From Oceanimonas pelagia (GTDB lineage: Bacteria; Pseudomonadota; Gammaproteobacteria; Enterobacterales; Aeromonadaceae): a DNA stretch of 64,000 nt. The position numbers and the translations under genes were made by a program. The notes below the pieces were generated by a model. It did not search any database and was not told where the DNA came from. It saw only the letters and a program-made list of their open reading frames with translations. The stretch is from NCBI RefSeq assembly GCF_030849025.1, contig NZ_CP118224.1, forward strand, positions 2,030,001 to 2,094,000, given 5' to 3'. Below, piece after piece: positions 1 to 9,130 of the stretch; the first letter of the stretch is position 1; every line of letters begins with the position of its first letter.

Positions 1-10
1 CCTGCGAAAG

Positions 11-86
11 TGGTGGGTGATACTGGGCTCGAACCAGTGACCCCCTCCTTGTAAGGGAGGTGCTCTCCCAGCTGAGCTAATCACCC
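11..86 (-). tRNA. tRNA-Val (anticodon UAC)
   Basis: The minus strand folds as a 76-nt tRNA with an encoded CCA end. The acceptor begins GGGTGAT and pairs with ATCACCC, the D arm is standard, the anticodon loop is CTTACAA (anticodon UAC) and the T arm contains GGTTCGAGCC. It is the last of three tandem tRNA genes downstream of cpoB, as in the E. coli lysT-valT region. Confidence 0.97.
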
Positions 87-118
87 TGGGAAGTACTTTT
101 TACAAAAAGCACCAAAAC

Positions 119-194
119 TGGTGGACGCTACTGGGATCGAACCAGTGACCCCCTCCTTGTAAGGGAGGTGCTCTCCCGGCTGAGCTAAGCGTCC
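119..194 (-). tRNA. tRNA-Val (anticodon UAC), second copy
   Basis: This is a 76-nt minus-strand tRNA with encoded CCA. The acceptor is GGACGCT and the anticodon stem-loop and T arm are almost identical to the neighbouring Val gene, again with anticodon UAC. The acceptor stem differs (GGACGC instead of GGGTGA), so the two genes are isoacceptor paralogues rather than a perfect duplication. Confidence 0.96.
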
Positions 195-201
195 GGGAAT
201 C

Positions 202-277
202 TGGTGGGTCGTGCAGGATTCGAACCTGCGACCAATTGATTAAAAGTCAACTGCTCTACCAACTGAGCTAACGACCC
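202..277 (-). tRNA. tRNA-Lys (anticodon UUU)
   Basis: This is a 76-nt minus-strand tRNA with acceptor GGGTCGT/ACGACCC, anticodon loop CTTTTAA (UUU), T arm GGTTCGAATCC and encoded CCA. It is the first gene of the Lys-Val-Val array read from the promoter at 318-345. Confidence 0.97.
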
Positions 278-317
278 GGCCTGGTGGGTGGCTGCTGCCC
301 CCTGCCAACGGCGGCCT

Positions 318-345
318 ATAATACGGATTTAATTGTGTGACGCAA
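318..345 (-). promoter_or_regulatory. Probable promoter of the tRNA-Lys/Val/Val operon
   Basis: On the minus strand a TTGCGT -35 and a TATTAT -10 are separated by 16 nt. They are followed by a GC-rich stretch (AGGCCGCC), which resembles the discriminator of stringently controlled stable-RNA promoters. It lies about 40 nt upstream of tRNA-Lys and downstream of the cpoB stop. Confidence 0.6.
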
Positions 346-417
346 CAGCTAAATTGTCATTTTGTTTTGTTTGCTCAAGGAACAAGCGACTCTCACAAAA
401 TTCCGTCAATCCGCCGT

Positions 418-1179
418 TTATTTCATCGCATCCAGGTTTTCCTGAGCCAGCCGGGCGGCGCTGCTGCTGCCATATTCGCTCAGTATTTGCTCGAAGTACT
501 GCCGTGCCTGGGCATCGTCCTTTTGCTCCCGGGCAATCAGCCCCAGTTTCAGCAGCGAGTCGGCCCGCTTGTTGGACTTGGGATAGGCTTCCACCACCCG
601 GCCAAACTGCGCCTTGGACTGATCAAAGCGCTTCTGGGCATAGAGCAGCTGTCCCAGCCAGTAATGAGCATTGGGCACATAGGTGGACTGGGGATACTGG
701 GTAATAAAGCGGGCAAAGGCCGGAATGGCGGCATTGTAATCCTTGTCCTGCAACACCAGATTCACCGCCCGATCGTAGGTGGCCTGTTCGTCGCCGGCCG
801 GCTCGGGCGAAGCAGAAGCCGCGGTCTGGCTGGGCGCCGGTTCCGCCTCGGCACGGGGAGCTGCCTCCGGTGCGGCCCGGGGCGCCGACGCCGCTTCCTG
901 CTGCGCCGCCAGCATGCTGCGCTGGCGCTCAATCACCTGCTCCAGCCGGTAGCTCTGCTCTTCCAGCAGGCCGCGCAATTCGCTCAGCTCCTGCTGCATG
1001 GCGTTGAGCTGGCGTTGTTGATCGATCTGCGCCTGAGCCCGGGCACTGAAGCTCCGCTCCAGCTCGGCCAGGCGCTCGTTAACGGAGCCGCTGCCACCCA
1101 CGCTGGCCACCGGGGCCTGAGCCCAGCTGGCGGTGGATAAAACAGCGGCCATCGAAATGGCCGCGAATTTAATCATCAT
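418..1179 (-). CDS. cpoB: Cell division coordinator CpoB (YbgF)
   Basis: Periplasmic TPR protein that in E. coli coordinates Tol-Pal-driven outer-membrane constriction with PBP1B during division. The 253-residue product starts with a signal peptide (MMIKFAAISMAAVLS, cleavage likely near AWAQA). A short coiled coil follows (residues about 30-90, rich in Q/E/L, the trimerisation segment), then an Ala/Pro/Glu linker. The C-terminal half (about 125-253) holds TPR repeats, with 'DYNAAIPAF', 'YVPNAHYWLG' and 'RADSLLKLG' marking successive helices. It is the last protein gene of the ybgC-tolQRAB-pal-cpoB operon. Length and order match the family. Confidence 0.95.
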   Translation of the reverse strand: MMIKFAAISMAAVLSTASWAQAPVASVGGSGSVNERLAELERSFSARAQAQIDQQRQLNAMQQELSELRGLLEEQSYRLEQVIERQRSMLAAQQEAASAPRAAPEAAPRAEAEPAPSQTAASASPEPAGDEQATYDRAVNLVLQDKDYNAAIPAFARFITQYPQSTYVPNAHYWLGQLLYAQKRFDQSKAQFGRVVEAYPKSNKRADSLLKLGLIAREQKDDAQARQYFEQILSEYGSSSAARLAQENLDAMK

Positions 1180-1195
1180 GTAACCGAATCAGTCC

Positions 1196-1723
1196 TTAGT
1201 AAACCAGTACCGCGCGACGGTTCTTGGCAAAACCGGCTTCGCTGCGGGAGGTATCAATCGGCTTCTCTTCACCGTAGCTGACGATGGCCAGCTGGGAACC
1301 GCTTACACCCAGGCTCTGCAGGTAGCTGGTCACGGCCTTGGCACGACGCTCACCCAGCGCAATGTTGTACTCGGGCGTACCGCGCTCATCGGCGTGGCCT
1401 TCCACCAGAATGCTGACATTGGGGTTGGAGCGCAGGAAACTGGCATGAGCTTCCAGCACCTGGGCGTAGTGACCGCTTACTTCGTCCTGGTCGAATTCGA
1501 AATAAATCACGTTTTCGCGACGCAGGGCTTCATACTGCTGACGCATCTGCTCGTCGGCGGACAGGGCGCCGCCGTTCTGGGCACCACCAGTGTATGCGCC
1601 ACCGTCCTGATAGCTGCCATCGGCGCCGGACATGCTGTCGGCATCGCCGGTTGAGCTACATGCAGCCAGGGTCAACATGGGAAGTGCAACCGCCAGACTC
1701 TGAAGCAGTTTTTTCATTTGCAT
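1196..1723 (-). CDS. pal: Peptidoglycan-associated lipoprotein Pal
   Basis: Outer-membrane lipoprotein that anchors the membrane to peptidoglycan and is moved by TolB. The 175-residue product has a lipoprotein signal ending in LTLAAC (lipobox, Cys at 22). A Gly/Ser-rich linker with GAYTGGAQNGG follows, then a C-terminal OmpA-like domain. The peptidoglycan-binding signature is visible as VEGHADERGTPEYN followed by ALGERRAKAV. The first ATG is preferred because AAGGA lies 7 nt upstream. It sits between tolB and cpoB. Confidence 0.97.
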   Translation of the reverse strand: MQMKKLLQSLAVALPMLTLAACSSTGDADSMSGADGSYQDGGAYTGGAQNGGALSADEQMRQQYEALRRENVIYFEFDQDEVSGHYAQVLEAHASFLRSNPNVSILVEGHADERGTPEYNIALGERRAKAVTSYLQSLGVSGSQLAIVSYGEEKPIDTSRSEAGFAKNRRAVLVY

Positions 1724-1749
1724 GGTTTTTCCTTAAGAAAAAGCAATTA

Positions 1750-3051
1750 CTAGTTTAGAAACGGTGACCACGCCGGTGAGCGGACATCGCCGCTGCGCGC
1801 CGGCAGCCTGGCCTTGAATCGACCATCCATAGATACCAGCGACAGCACCTGACGGCCCTGATAGGTGGTACTGTAGATGATCATGGTGCCGTTGGGCGCC
1901 GGGCTCGGGGACTCATCCAGCCGTGTTTCGGTCAACACCTGCAGATAACCACCGTCCAGCTCCTGTCGGGCAATCCGGTATTGCCCCTGGGAGCGGCTGA
2001 CCAGCACCATATTGCTGCCGTCTGCCGTGACCCTGGGGCCCAGATTCATGTCTCCCTCAAAGGTCACGCGGCGGGCATCGCCGCTGCCCGGCTCGGTACG
2101 GTAGACCTGTGGCCGGCCGCCCCGCTCGGAGACAAAATAAATACTTTTTCCGTCCGCCGACCAGGTCGGCTCGGTATCGATTGTGCGGTTATTGGTCACC
2201 CGGGTCAACTGGCGACTGGCCAGATTGAGTACGTATATTTCGGGCTGACCATCCCGGGACAGTACCAGCGCCAGCCGGCTGCCATCGGGGGACCAGGCCG
2301 GGGCACCGTTTATGCCCGGCTGGGAGCTCACCACCTGGCGCTGCTGGCTGTAAATGTCCTGCACCACGATTTCGGCCTTCTTGTTTTCAAAGGACACATA
2401 GGCCAGCTTGCGGCCATCCGGCGACCAGGCCGGTGACATCAGCGGCTCGCGGGAGCGCAGCAGCACCTGCTCGTTAAAGCCGTCGTAGTCGGCAATCATC
2501 AGCTGGTAGGGATACTGGGCACCGTGCTGCACGTTGACGTAGGCAATACGGGTCAGAAACGCACCCTTGATACCGGTCAGCTTCTCAAACACGATGTCGG
2601 CAATGCGGTGAGCATACTGGCGCAACTGGGCGGCAGGCACGGTGGCGCTGCGGCTTTCCAGCAGCCTGGCGCCGTTGCCGCCCAGCACGTCGGCCAGCTC
2701 AAAGCTGATCCGATACTGGTTGTTGCCCGCCGGCGCTATGCTGCCCACCACCACGGCTTCCGCCTGACGTGAACGCCACAGCATGGGCTCCAGCTGATCG
2801 GCCCGGGACACCCGCTGAGGCAAGGCATTCCTGTCCAGCGGCCGGAACATGCCACTGTTACGCAGGTCATTGCTGATCACCTCGGACAATTCCTGAGGCG
2901 CGGCACCACCACCGGTCCATTCAAAGGGCACCACCGCCACCGGCCGGGCGCTGTCTATGCCGCCGGTAATCACTATGTCCAGCGCCGCCTGGGCGCGTCC
3001 TGCCAGCATCAGCAGCGGCAGCCATAACCACAACCATCGTTTTGTCATCAT
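1750..3051 (-). CDS. tolB: Tol-Pal system protein TolB
   Basis: Periplasmic beta-propeller protein that cycles between Pal and the TolA/OmpF side of the Tol machine. A signal peptide ([20 protein letters not shown], cleaved near AQA) is followed by the alpha/beta N-terminal domain (about 25-165). WD40-like PD40 blades then recur, each with variants of P-x-W-S-P-D-G-x-x-L-A ([45 protein letters not shown]). About 433 residues is normal. The ATG at 3051 overlaps the tolA stop (TGATG); an in-frame TTG one codon upstream is less likely. The N-terminal TolA-box region follows [11 protein letters not shown]. Confidence 0.96.
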   Translation of the reverse strand: MMTKRWLWLWLPLLMLAGRAQAALDIVITGGIDSARPVAVVPFEWTGGGAAPQELSEVISNDLRNSGMFRPLDRNALPQRVSRADQLEPMLWRSRQAEAVVVGSIAPAGNNQYRISFELADVLGGNGARLLESRSATVPAAQLRQYAHRIADIVFEKLTGIKGAFLTRIAYVNVQHGAQYPYQLMIADYDGFNEQVLLRSREPLMSPAWSPDGRKLAYVSFENKKAEIVVQDIYSQQRQVVSSQPGINGAPAWSPDGSRLALVLSRDGQPEIYVLNLASRQLTRVTNNRTIDTEPTWSADGKSIYFVSERGGRPQVYRTEPGSGDARRVTFEGDMNLGPRVTADGSNMVLVSRSQGQYRIARQELDGGYLQVLTETRLDESPSPAPNGTMIIYSTTYQGRQVLSLVSMDGRFKARLPARSGDVRSPAWSPFLN

Positions 3052-4292
3052 CAAAGCCTCGGTATCAGGGTCAAATTCAGATTTTGCAGCTGTTTGTTCA
3101 CGTCCGGATCCTTGGGCATGGGCAGGGTGCCGGTTTTACGAATGGCCAGCTCCGCCGAGCGGCACACCTCCGCATCCCCCTGGCCCTGGCCTATGGTCAG
3201 AATAAGGCCATCGGGCGCCACCCGCACGTTAATACGGCACTGCTTGCCTACCATGGTCGGCCCCACAAGCCAGTTGCGCTGAATGGCGGCGATGATCATG
3301 CCGGTATAGCGATCGACCTCGCCCTGCGATGCCGCACTGGAGGAGGATCCCGGCGGCGCCGAGCCCATCAGCGACTCCAGATCCTTCATCGCCTGCTCGG
3401 CTTCCGCCTTTTTCCTGGCTTCTGCCGCCTTGCGGGCCGCCTCGGCTTCCGCCTGCTTCTTCGCCTCCGCCGCCTTGCGCGCCGCCTCGGCTTCCGCCTG
3501 CTTCTTCGCTTCCGCCGCCTTGCGCGCCGCCTCGGCTTCCGCCTGCTTCTTCGCTTCCGCTGCCTTGCGTGCCGCCTCGGCTTCCGCCTGCTTCTTCGCC
3601 TCCGCCGCCTTGCGCTCGGCCTCGGCCTTCTTCCTGGCCTCCTCCGCCTTGCGGGCCGCTTCGGCTTCTGCCTGCTTCTTCGCTTCTGCTGCCTTGCGCG
3701 CCGCCTCGGCTTCCGCCTGCTTCTTCGCTTCCGCCGCCTTGCGCGCCGCCTCGGCTTCTGCCTGCTTCTTCGCTTCTGCTGCCTTGCGCGCCGCCTCGGC
3801 TTCCGCCTGCTTCTTCGCTTCCGCCGCCTTGCGCGCCGCCTCGGCTTCCGCCTGCTTCTTCGCTTCCGCCGCCTTGCGCGCTTCTTCGGCCTGACGTTGC
3901 TGCTCCAGCACGCGCTGGCGTTCCGCTTCGGCCTTGGCCTGTTGTTGAGCCACCACCTTTTGCTGCTCGGCCTGGCGCGCCGCTTCTGCCGCGGCGGCCT
4001 GCTCCGCCGCCTTGCGGGCGGCTTCTTCGGCGGCCTGGCGCTCGGCGTCGGCCTGAGCCTGTTCGGCGGCCTGCTGGGCGCTGCGTTGGGCCTGCATTTC
4101 GGCCAGGCGTTCGGCCTGGGCCGCGACCATGCCGTCGTCAATCATGGTGGCTTCGATAATGGACGCCGCCTGGGTGGGCCGCTTAGGGGTGCTGAAATTC
4201 ACCCCCACCAGGAACAGCACGCCGACCAGCACATGCAGCCCCAGCGAAATTACCAGCGCCTTGCGAATGCTGCCGTCTTCGTTTCTGAACAC
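3051..4292 (-). CDS. tolA: Cell envelope integrity protein TolA
   Basis: Inner-membrane protein that links the TolQR motor to TolB-Pal. It is 413 residues long. A single N-terminal TM helix (about 13-32, [14 protein letters not shown]) is followed by a very long Ala/Lys/Glu helical domain II. The C-terminal domain III (about 325-413) has conserved Cys in KQCRINVRV and AEVCRSAE. Domain II carries nine exact copies of a 15-residue unit ([15 protein letters not shown]), five then four around a variant block, encoded by near-identical 45-bp DNA repeats at about 3430-3880. The family tolerates length change here, so the copy number is probably variable between strains. Confidence 0.95.
   Translation of the reverse strand: MFRNEDGSIRKALVISLGLHVLVGVLFLVGVNFSTPKRPTQAASIIEATMIDDGMVAAQAERLAEMQAQRSAQQAAEQAQADAERQAAEEAARKAAEQAAAAEAARQAEQQKVVAQQQAKAEAERQRVLEQQRQAEEARKAAEAKKQAEAEAARKAAEAKKQAEAEAARKAAEAKKQAEAEAARKAAEAKKQAEAEAARKAAEAKKQAEAEAARKAEEARKKAEAERKAAEAKKQAEAEAARKAAEAKKQAEAEAARKAAEAKKQAEAEAARKAAEAKKQAEAEAARKAAEARKKAEAEQAMKDLESLMGSAPPGSSSSAASQGEVDRYTGMIIAAIQRNWLVGPTMVGKQCRINVRVAPDGLILTIGQGQGDAEVCRSAELAIRKTGTLPMPKDPDVNKQLQNLNLTLIPRL
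3430..3890 (-). repeat. 45-bp tandem repeats in tolA domain II
   Basis: Nine near-perfect 45-bp units encode the Ala/Lys/Glu heptad-like helix of TolA. They are interrupted once, at about 3605-3650, by a diverged segment. The variation between units is mostly synonymous (tccgcc/tctgct), which suggests repeated unit duplication with drift. The unbroken open frames on the opposite strand are a by-product of this repeat. Confidence 0.9.
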
Positions 4293-4295
4293 GCC

Positions 4296-4721
4296 TTACT
4301 GCTCCGGTTGGGTCATCAGGCCCACGCTGGGCACACCGGCCGCCTTGAGGGTGGCCATTAACTGAATAACGGCGTCATAGCGCACATTGGCATCCCCCTG
4401 CACCACCACCGGCGCCTTGGGGTTGGTAGCCAGCTTTTGCTGCACCATTTCGGCCAGCGCCAGCAGATCCACCGCCTCGTCCCGGGTCTCGCCCACATCG
4501 AGAAAATAACGACCCTCGGCATCCACCGAGGTCACCAGCGGCGTTTCGCTGTCGTCCGGCAACAGCTCGGCTTCGGCCTGAGGCAGATCCACCTTGACCC
4601 CCTGAGTAATCACCGGCGCCGTGGCCATAAAGATGATCAGCAGCACCAGCATCACGTCGATATAAGGCACCACGTTGATATCGGCCACGCGTTTGCGCCG
4701 CTTGCGCTGATAGCTCTGCAT
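4296..4721 (-). CDS. tolR: Tol-Pal system protein TolR
   Basis: ExbD/TolR-family inner-membrane subunit of the proton-driven TolQR motor. The 141 residues comprise a short basic cytoplasmic N-terminus (YQRKRRKRVADINVVPYIDV), one TM helix (about 21-42) and a periplasmic dimerisation domain. The TM Asp in 'PYIDVMLVLLI' is the expected proton-carrying residue. The start codon overlaps the tolQ stop (TAATG), which indicates translational coupling. tolA follows after 3 nt. Confidence 0.96.
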   Translation of the reverse strand: MQSYQRKRRKRVADINVVPYIDVMLVLLIIFMATAPVITQGVKVDLPQAEAELLPDDSETPLVTSVDAEGRYFLDVGETRDEAVDLLALAEMVQQKLATNPKAPVVVQGDANVRYDAVIQLMATLKAAGVPSVGLMTQPEQ

Positions 4722-5401
4722 TACTGGTTACCCGTGGTCACTTGCCGGTTGAGAATGGTGGAAAACTCATCCATGAAGTTGGCCAGGTGGTTTTCCAGGC
4801 GCTCCACCTGATAGCTGAAACGGTTGTAGGCGATGACCGCCGGAATGGCGGCAAACAGGCCCATGGCGGTGGCGATCAGCGCCTCGGCAATGCCCGGCGC
4901 CACCATGGCCAGGGTGGCCTGCTTGATCTCCGACAGGGCGATAAAGGCGTTCATGATGCCCCATACGGTACCGAACAGGCCGATATAAGGGCTGATGGAG
5001 CCGATGGTAGCCAGTACCGACAGGTTGGTTTCAAGCCGGTCTACTTCCCGGGACAGGGCCACCCGCATGGTGCGGTAGGTGCCTTCAAGAATGGTGTCCT
5101 GCGGGCGGCCCTGCTTTTGCAGGCGCACAAACTCGCGAAAGCCGGCATGAAAGATCTGCTCCATGCCCGCCAGGCTGTCGCGGCGGGCGTTGGACTCGTG
5201 GTAGAGCCGGCTGAGATCGGCACCGGACCAGAACTTGTCTTCGAACTGTTCGGCGTCGGCCCGGGCCGAAGTCAGCACCTTGCGGCGATTGATGATCAGC
5301 GCCCAGGACAGCACCGACATGCCCACCAGACCCAGCATCACCAGTTTGACCAGCAGGCTGGCCTGAAGAAAAAGACCAATAAACGAAATATCAGCGTGCA
5401 C
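4721..5401 (-). CDS. tolQ: Tol-Pal system protein TolQ
   Basis: MotA/TolQ/ExbB proton-channel component of the Tol motor, 226 residues with three TM helices (about 15-38, 135-158, 170-195). The conserved '[23 protein letters not shown]' region is present, as is the polar TM segment '[21 protein letters not shown]'. Translation starts at a GTG inside the 3' end of ybgC (11-nt overlap), so it is coupled to ybgC. Confidence 0.96.
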   Translation of the reverse strand: MHADISFIGLFLQASLLVKLVMLGLVGMSVLSWALIINRRKVLTSARADAEQFEDKFWSGADLSRLYHESNARRDSLAGMEQIFHAGFREFVRLQKQGRPQDTILEGTYRTMRVALSREVDRLETNLSVLATIGSISPYIGLFGTVWGIMNAFIALSEIKQATLAMVAPGIAEALIATAMGLFAAIPAVIAYNRFSYQVERLENHLANFMDEFSTILNRQVTTGNQ

Positions 5402-5801
5402 CCGACAGTACTCCCATCAACGGCTCAGGAATGGCAAAAGGTTTCATTTTGGTGATATCCACACAGGCGATGACCACTTCGCCCCTCACCAGAGAAAGGC
5501 CCGCATGATCCAGAATTTCCTGCTCAAACACAATAGAGGCACGTTTGAGCATTTTCACCGTGACGGTGACTTTTAATGCATCATTGAACCGGGCCGCCCG
5601 GCGCAGATCCATTTCCACCCGGCGAACCACAAAGGCGATGCCCTGCGCCAGCAGGCCGTCCTGCTCAATGCCCAGATGACGCAGCCATTCGGTGCGGGCC
5701 CGCTCCATGAATTTCAGATAGTTGGCGTTGTAGACGATACCGCCGGCATCGGTATCTTCGTAATAGATACGCACCGGCCAGCAAAATGGCGTTTGTGACA
5801 T
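5391..5801 (-). CDS. ybgC: Tol-Pal-associated acyl-CoA thioesterase YbgC
   Basis: Hotdog-fold thioesterase that acts on acyl-CoA and is encoded at the head of most tol-pal operons; its link to Tol function is still loosely defined in the literature. The 136-residue protein shows the 4HBT active-site motif [17 protein letters not shown] (residues 13-29), with the catalytic Asp in the TDAGG element. It is probably the promoter-proximal gene of the operon, with a 166-nt gap to ruvB, which reads the same way upstream. Confidence 0.93.
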   Translation of the reverse strand: MSQTPFCWPVRIYYEDTDAGGIVYNANYLKFMERARTEWLRHLGIEQDGLLAQGIAFVVRRVEMDLRRAARFNDALKVTVTVKMLKRASIVFEQEILDHAGLSLVRGEVVIACVDITKMKPFAIPEPLMGVLSGAR

Positions 5802-5922
5802 GCAAATCCCGGAAATCCGGCCAAAAAGATGGAATTACTATACCCAAGTCGGTGCCGTGAAAGAAGACGGCTGCGTCGGTGCACGACATTGAATGACCCT
5901 CGCGGGGCGTGAAGGGGATGGC

Positions 5923-5964
5923 GTGAGGGGAAGCTCAGACCGGAGTGCTCACTCCTCCCCTCAC
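5923..5964. repeat. Intergenic inverted repeat, family A copy 1
   Basis: A purine-rich left arm GTGAGGGGA (5923-5931) pairs perfectly with TCCCCTCAC (5956-5964). A smaller GGAGT/ACTCC hairpin sits in the loop. It ends 4 nt from the ruvB stop codon. Four further purine/pyrimidine inverted repeats of similar style occur at 7654, 11453, 26930 and 35730. Confidence 0.6.
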
Positions 5965-5967
5965 ACT

Positions 5968-6972
5968 TTATTCCGGGAGATCGAAGCCGAAATGCAGGTA
6001 GGCGCGCGGCGTGGCCAGACGGCCGCGAGGGGTGCGCTGCAAAAAGCCCTGCTGAATAAGGTAAGGCTCGATCACGTCCTCGATGGTTTCCTTTTCCTCG
6101 CCGATGGCCGCCGCCAGGTTGTCGAGCCCTACCGGGCCGCCCATGAACTTGTCGAGCACCGCCATCAGCAGCTTGCGGTCCATGTAGTCAAAGCCCTGCT
6201 TGTCCACGTCCAGCATGTCCAGGGCCAGGGCGGCAATGGCGGCGTCGATGCGGCCACTGCCCTTGACCTCGGCGAAGTCACGCACCCGCCGCAACAGACG
6301 GTTGGCAATGCGCGGCGTGCCCCGGGCGCGGCGGGCCATTTCCAGAGCGCCGTCATCGTCGATGGTCAGCCCCAGCTTGCCGGCACTGCGGCTGATGATA
6401 TGGGCCAGATCCGCCACCTGATAGAACTCCAGCCGCTGCACGATGCCAAAACGGTCCCGCAGGGGCGAGGTCAGAGAGCCGGCCCGGGTGGTGGCTCCCA
6501 CCAGGGTAAAGGGCGGCAATTCCAGCTTGATGGAGCGGGCGGCGGGGCCTTCGCCGATCATGATGTCGAGCTGGTAGTCTTCCATCGCCGGGTAGAGAAT
6601 TTCCTCCACCACCGGGCTCAGGCGGTGAATTTCATCGATAAACAGCACGTCACCGGGCTCGAGGTTGGTGAGCATGGCCGCCAGATCGCCGGCCTTTTCC
6701 AGCACCGGCCCCGAGGTGGTCTTGATGCTCACCCCCATCTCGTTGGCGACGATGTTGGCCAGGGTGGTCTTGCCCAGCCCCGGCGGACCGAAGATCAGCA
6801 GGTGATCCAGGGCCTCTTCCCGCCGGCGCGCTGCCTCGATAAAGATTTCCATCTGGCCGCGCACGTGATCCTGACCGCGATAATCCGCCAGCACCTTGGG
6901 GCGTATGGCCCGGTCGATGGCTTCTTCTTCCTGGCGGGGGGCCGGGTTGATAAAACGATCCGCTTCTATCAT
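5968..6972 (-). CDS. ruvB: Holliday junction branch migration ATPase RuvB
   Basis: AAA+ hexameric motor that drives branch migration of Holliday junctions with RuvA. The 334 residues hold Walker [10 protein letters not shown] (62-70), Walker B FIDEIH (111-116), sensor 1 in LVGATTRAG and the arginine-finger region in SPLRDRFG. The C-terminal winged helix ends with the typical [17 protein letters not shown]. It follows ruvA after 3 nt and is surely co-transcribed with it. ruvC reads the same way further upstream but is separated from ruvA by a repeat. Confidence 0.98.
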   Translation of the reverse strand: MIEADRFINPAPRQEEEAIDRAIRPKVLADYRGQDHVRGQMEIFIEAARRREEALDHLLIFGPPGLGKTTLANIVANEMGVSIKTTSGPVLEKAGDLAAMLTNLEPGDVLFIDEIHRLSPVVEEILYPAMEDYQLDIMIGEGPAARSIKLELPPFTLVGATTRAGSLTSPLRDRFGIVQRLEFYQVADLAHIISRSAGKLGLTIDDDGALEMARRARGTPRIANRLLRRVRDFAEVKGSGRIDAAIAALALDMLDVDKQGFDYMDRKLLMAVLDKFMGGPVGLDNLAAAIGEEKETIEDVIEPYLIQQGFLQRTPRGRLATPRAYLHFGFDLPE

Positions 6973-6975
6973 GGC

Positions 6976-7578
6976 TTATCCCATGCTTTTCAGGGCTTCG
7001 CGGATCAGTTGCTCCGCGTCCATGCCCGGTTTGGCAATTTTCTTCATCAGCTGCTCGGCCTGAGCCGCCTTGTAGCCCAGCGCCTGCAATGCGGCCAGGG
7101 CCTCGTCCCGGGCGCCGTCGCCGCCGGCGGCCAGCGCCGCCTCGGGGGCCGGGTTAAACAGATCGTAGCCGCCAAAACCCTTGAGCCGGTCACGCATTTC
7201 CACCACCAGCCGCTCGGCGGTCTTCTTGCCGACACCGGGCAGCTTGACCAGGGCGGTGATCTCGCCCTGCTCCACATTGTGAATAAACTGATCGGCGGTC
7301 ATGCCCGAAAGAATGGCCAGCGCCAGTTTGGGGCCCACGCCATTGGTCTTGATCAGCTCCCGGAACAGCGCCCGCTCGGTTTTGGTGTTAAAGCCAAACA
7401 GCAGCTGAGCGTCTTCCCGCACCACAAAGTGGGTCAATACGGTGGCCGTCTGGCCCACATTGGGCAACTCGTAAAAGCAGCTCATGGGCAGGGTGACTTC
7501 ATAGCCCACGCCGTTGACATCCAGCAGGATTTCAGGGGGCTGTTTTTCGACAATAATACCTTTTAACCGACCTATCAC
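6976..7578 (-). CDS. ruvA: Holliday junction branch migration protein RuvA
   Basis: Tetrameric junction-binding protein and partner of RuvB. The 200 residues have an N-terminal OB fold ([20 protein letters not shown]). Two helix-hairpin-helix motifs follow ('[13 protein letters not shown]' about 73-86 and '[13 protein letters not shown]' about 108-121). The flexible C-terminal domain III that contacts RuvB is also present. Length and domain order are standard. Confidence 0.98.
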   Translation of the reverse strand: MIGRLKGIIVEKQPPEILLDVNGVGYEVTLPMSCFYELPNVGQTATVLTHFVVREDAQLLFGFNTKTERALFRELIKTNGVGPKLALAILSGMTADQFIHNVEQGEITALVKLPGVGKKTAERLVVEMRDRLKGFGGYDLFNPAPEAALAAGGDGARDEALAALQALGYKAAQAEQLMKKIAKPGMDAEQLIREALKSMG

Positions 7579-7653
7579 GAAGGCACTCCGCTAACCCGAA
7601 CAAAACTGGGCCAAGAATAATAAATAACTGGATAAATATCCATGTATCAAAAA

Positions 7654-7722
7654 CGGGGATTCGGGAATGGGGATTAGGGATTTCAGGCTTTCCAGTCCCG
7701 AGTCACCAATCCCCAGTCCCTG
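7654..7722. repeat. Intergenic inverted repeat, family A copy 2
   Basis: A left arm with CGGGAATGGGGATTAGGG is an imperfect reverse complement of a right arm containing AATCCCCAGTCCCTG. It occupies the ruvC-ruvA gap and ends 2 nt before the ruvC stop. No coding potential is apparent. Confidence 0.55.
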
Positions 7723-7724
7723 AT

Positions 7725-8246
7725 TTACCGCATGCGACCGCGCACGGTGCCGCGCACCTGGCCGGCCATGCTGATCAGGCTCTGCCGGGTATGACCGTGG
7801 CACAGAGCCACCGCCAGGGCGTCGGCGGCATCGGCCTGGGGCGTGCCCGGCAAGCTCAGCAACCGCACCACCATGTGCTGCACCTGCTCCTTGCCGGCAC
7901 CGCCCTGCCCCACCACCGCCTGCTTGATCTGGCGGGCGGAATACTCCGCCACCTCCAGCCCGGCGTTGGCGGCGGCGACAATGGCCGCGCCCCGGGCCTG
8001 CCCCAGCTTCAGCGCCGAGTCGGGGTTTCGGGCCATAAATACCTGCTCGATGGCAAACAGCTCGGGGCGAAACTGCAAAATGATTTCGCTGACCCCGTCG
8101 TAAATTTTCTTGAGCCGGGGCGCCAGCGCCTCGTCGGTCATGCGAATGCAGCCCGAGCCCAGATACTCCATTTTATTGCCGGTCTGGCGCACCACGCCGT
8201 AACCGGTAATGCGCGAGCCGGGATCGATACCGAGAATAATGGACAT
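7725..8246 (-). CDS. ruvC: Crossover junction endodeoxyribonuclease RuvC
   Basis: Dimeric resolvase that cuts Holliday junctions. The 173-residue form starts at the ATG that gives [17 protein letters not shown]. An in-frame TTG five codons upstream falls in an intergenic repeat and is disfavoured. Acidic active-site residues are visible in GIDPG (Asp 8), 'FAIEQVF' and the C-terminal '[14 protein letters not shown]' with its paired Asp residues. It is transcribed towards ruvA, from which it is separated by 146 nt holding a repeat element. Confidence 0.97.
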   Translation of the reverse strand: MSIILGIDPGSRITGYGVVRQTGNKMEYLGSGCIRMTDEALAPRLKKIYDGVSEIILQFRPELFAIEQVFMARNPDSALKLGQARGAAIVAAANAGLEVAEYSARQIKQAVVGQGGAGKEQVQHMVVRLLSLPGTPQADAADALAVALCHGHTRQSLISMAGQVRGTVRGRMR

Positions 8247-8261
8247 AGGAAGAAGAGCCAA

Positions 8262-8366
8262 TGGTCACCCCCGCAAAGGCGGGGATCCAGAGAAAAGGTG
8301 TACGGCTCTGCAGACATGGCATCGTCTGCAGAGCCGCACGGGATCTCCGCCTACGCGGAGATGACA
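8262..8366. repeat. Composite palindromic element between yebC and ruvC
   Basis: Outer arms TGGTCACCCCCGC...GGATCC (8262-8288) and GGATCTCCGCC...GATGACA (8341-8366) are inverted relative to each other. Each arm contains its own small palindrome. Between them lies a perfect 13-bp hairpin, CGGCTCTGCAGAC/GTCTGCAGAGCCG (8303-8315/8324-8336). The outer-arm sequence recurs once alone at 45385-45410. It looks like an interspersed mosaic repeat. Confidence 0.7.
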
Positions 8367-8375
8367 TTCCGTTGT

Positions 8376-9116
8376 TTACAGTTGCTCGGCCAGTTCGTCG
8401 GAGATCTCGCCGTTATGGTAAACCTCCTGTACATCGTCCAGGTCTTCCAGCATGTCAACCAGGCGCAACAGTTTGGGTGCGGTGTCTTCATCCAGCTCCG
8501 ACTTGGTGGACGGGATCATGGTCACCTCGGCGTTGTCGGCGGTCAGACCGCTGGCATCCAGCGCATCCTTCACCGCACCGAACTCGTCCCACTGGGTGTA
8601 CACGTCGATGGAGCCGTCCTCGTTCACCACCACATCATCGGCCCCGGCTTCCAGCGCCGCTTCCATCAGGGTTTCCTCGTCGGCTTCGCCGTAGCTGATC
8701 ACCCCCTTTTTCTCGAACAGATAGGCCACCGAGCCGTCGGTGCCCAGGTTGCCGCCGCTCTTGGAAAAGGCATGACGCACTTCCGACACGGTGCGGTTGC
8801 GGTTGTCGGTCATGCACTCCACCATCACGGCGGTGCCGCCCGGACCGTAGCCCTCGTAAATAATGGTTTCCAGTTGCTGGCCGTCGAGCTCGCCGGCACC
8901 GCGCTTCACCGCCCGGTCGATGGTGTCGCGGGTCATGTTGTTGGACAGCGCCTTGTCGATGGCGGCGCGCAGTCGCGGGTTGGCGGCGGGGTCGGAGCCG
9001 CCCTCACGGGCCGCCGTGGTCAGCTCACGGATCAGTTTGGTGAAAATCTTGCCGCGCTTGGCGTCCTGAGCCGCCTTGCGGTGCTTGATGTTGGCCCATT
9101 TACTGTGACCTGCCAT
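8376..9116 (-). CDS. yebC: YebC/TACO1-family translation/transcription factor
   Basis: 246-residue member of the YebC/PmpR/TACO1 family (DUF28). These proteins are reported variously as transcriptional regulators and as ribosome-associated factors relieving stalls at proline stretches. The N-terminus [18 protein letters not shown] is the family hallmark, followed by '[17 protein letters not shown]' and '[11 protein letters not shown]'-like elements (here [13 protein letters not shown]). Full length. It lies upstream of ruvC as in many gammaproteobacteria, with nudB and aspS further upstream on the same strand. Confidence 0.95.
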   Translation of the reverse strand: MAGHSKWANIKHRKAAQDAKRGKIFTKLIRELTTAAREGGSDPAANPRLRAAIDKALSNNMTRDTIDRAVKRGAGELDGQQLETIIYEGYGPGGTAVMVECMTDNRNRTVSEVRHAFSKSGGNLGTDGSVAYLFEKKGVISYGEADEETLMEAALEAGADDVVVNEDGSIDVYTQWDEFGAVKDALDASGLTADNAEVTMIPSTKSELDEDTAPKLLRLVDMLEDLDDVQEVYHNGEISDELAEQL

Positions 9117-9130
9117 AACTTGAGTCTCCT

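Noticed and set aside
3430-3890. Possible CRISPR-like array
   Set aside because: The regular 45-bp periodicity has no unique spacers and is in frame with the TolA helix.
3042-4361. Long open frames on the plus strand, one rich in Arg, Leu and Phe
   Set aside because: They are antisense by-products of the 45-bp tolA repeats; low-complexity product, no ribosome-binding site, and the minus frame is clearly tolA.
5893-7566. 557-codon frame opposite ruvB/ruvA
   Set aside because: Shadow of the well-supported ruvB and ruvA genes; no domain or start signal.
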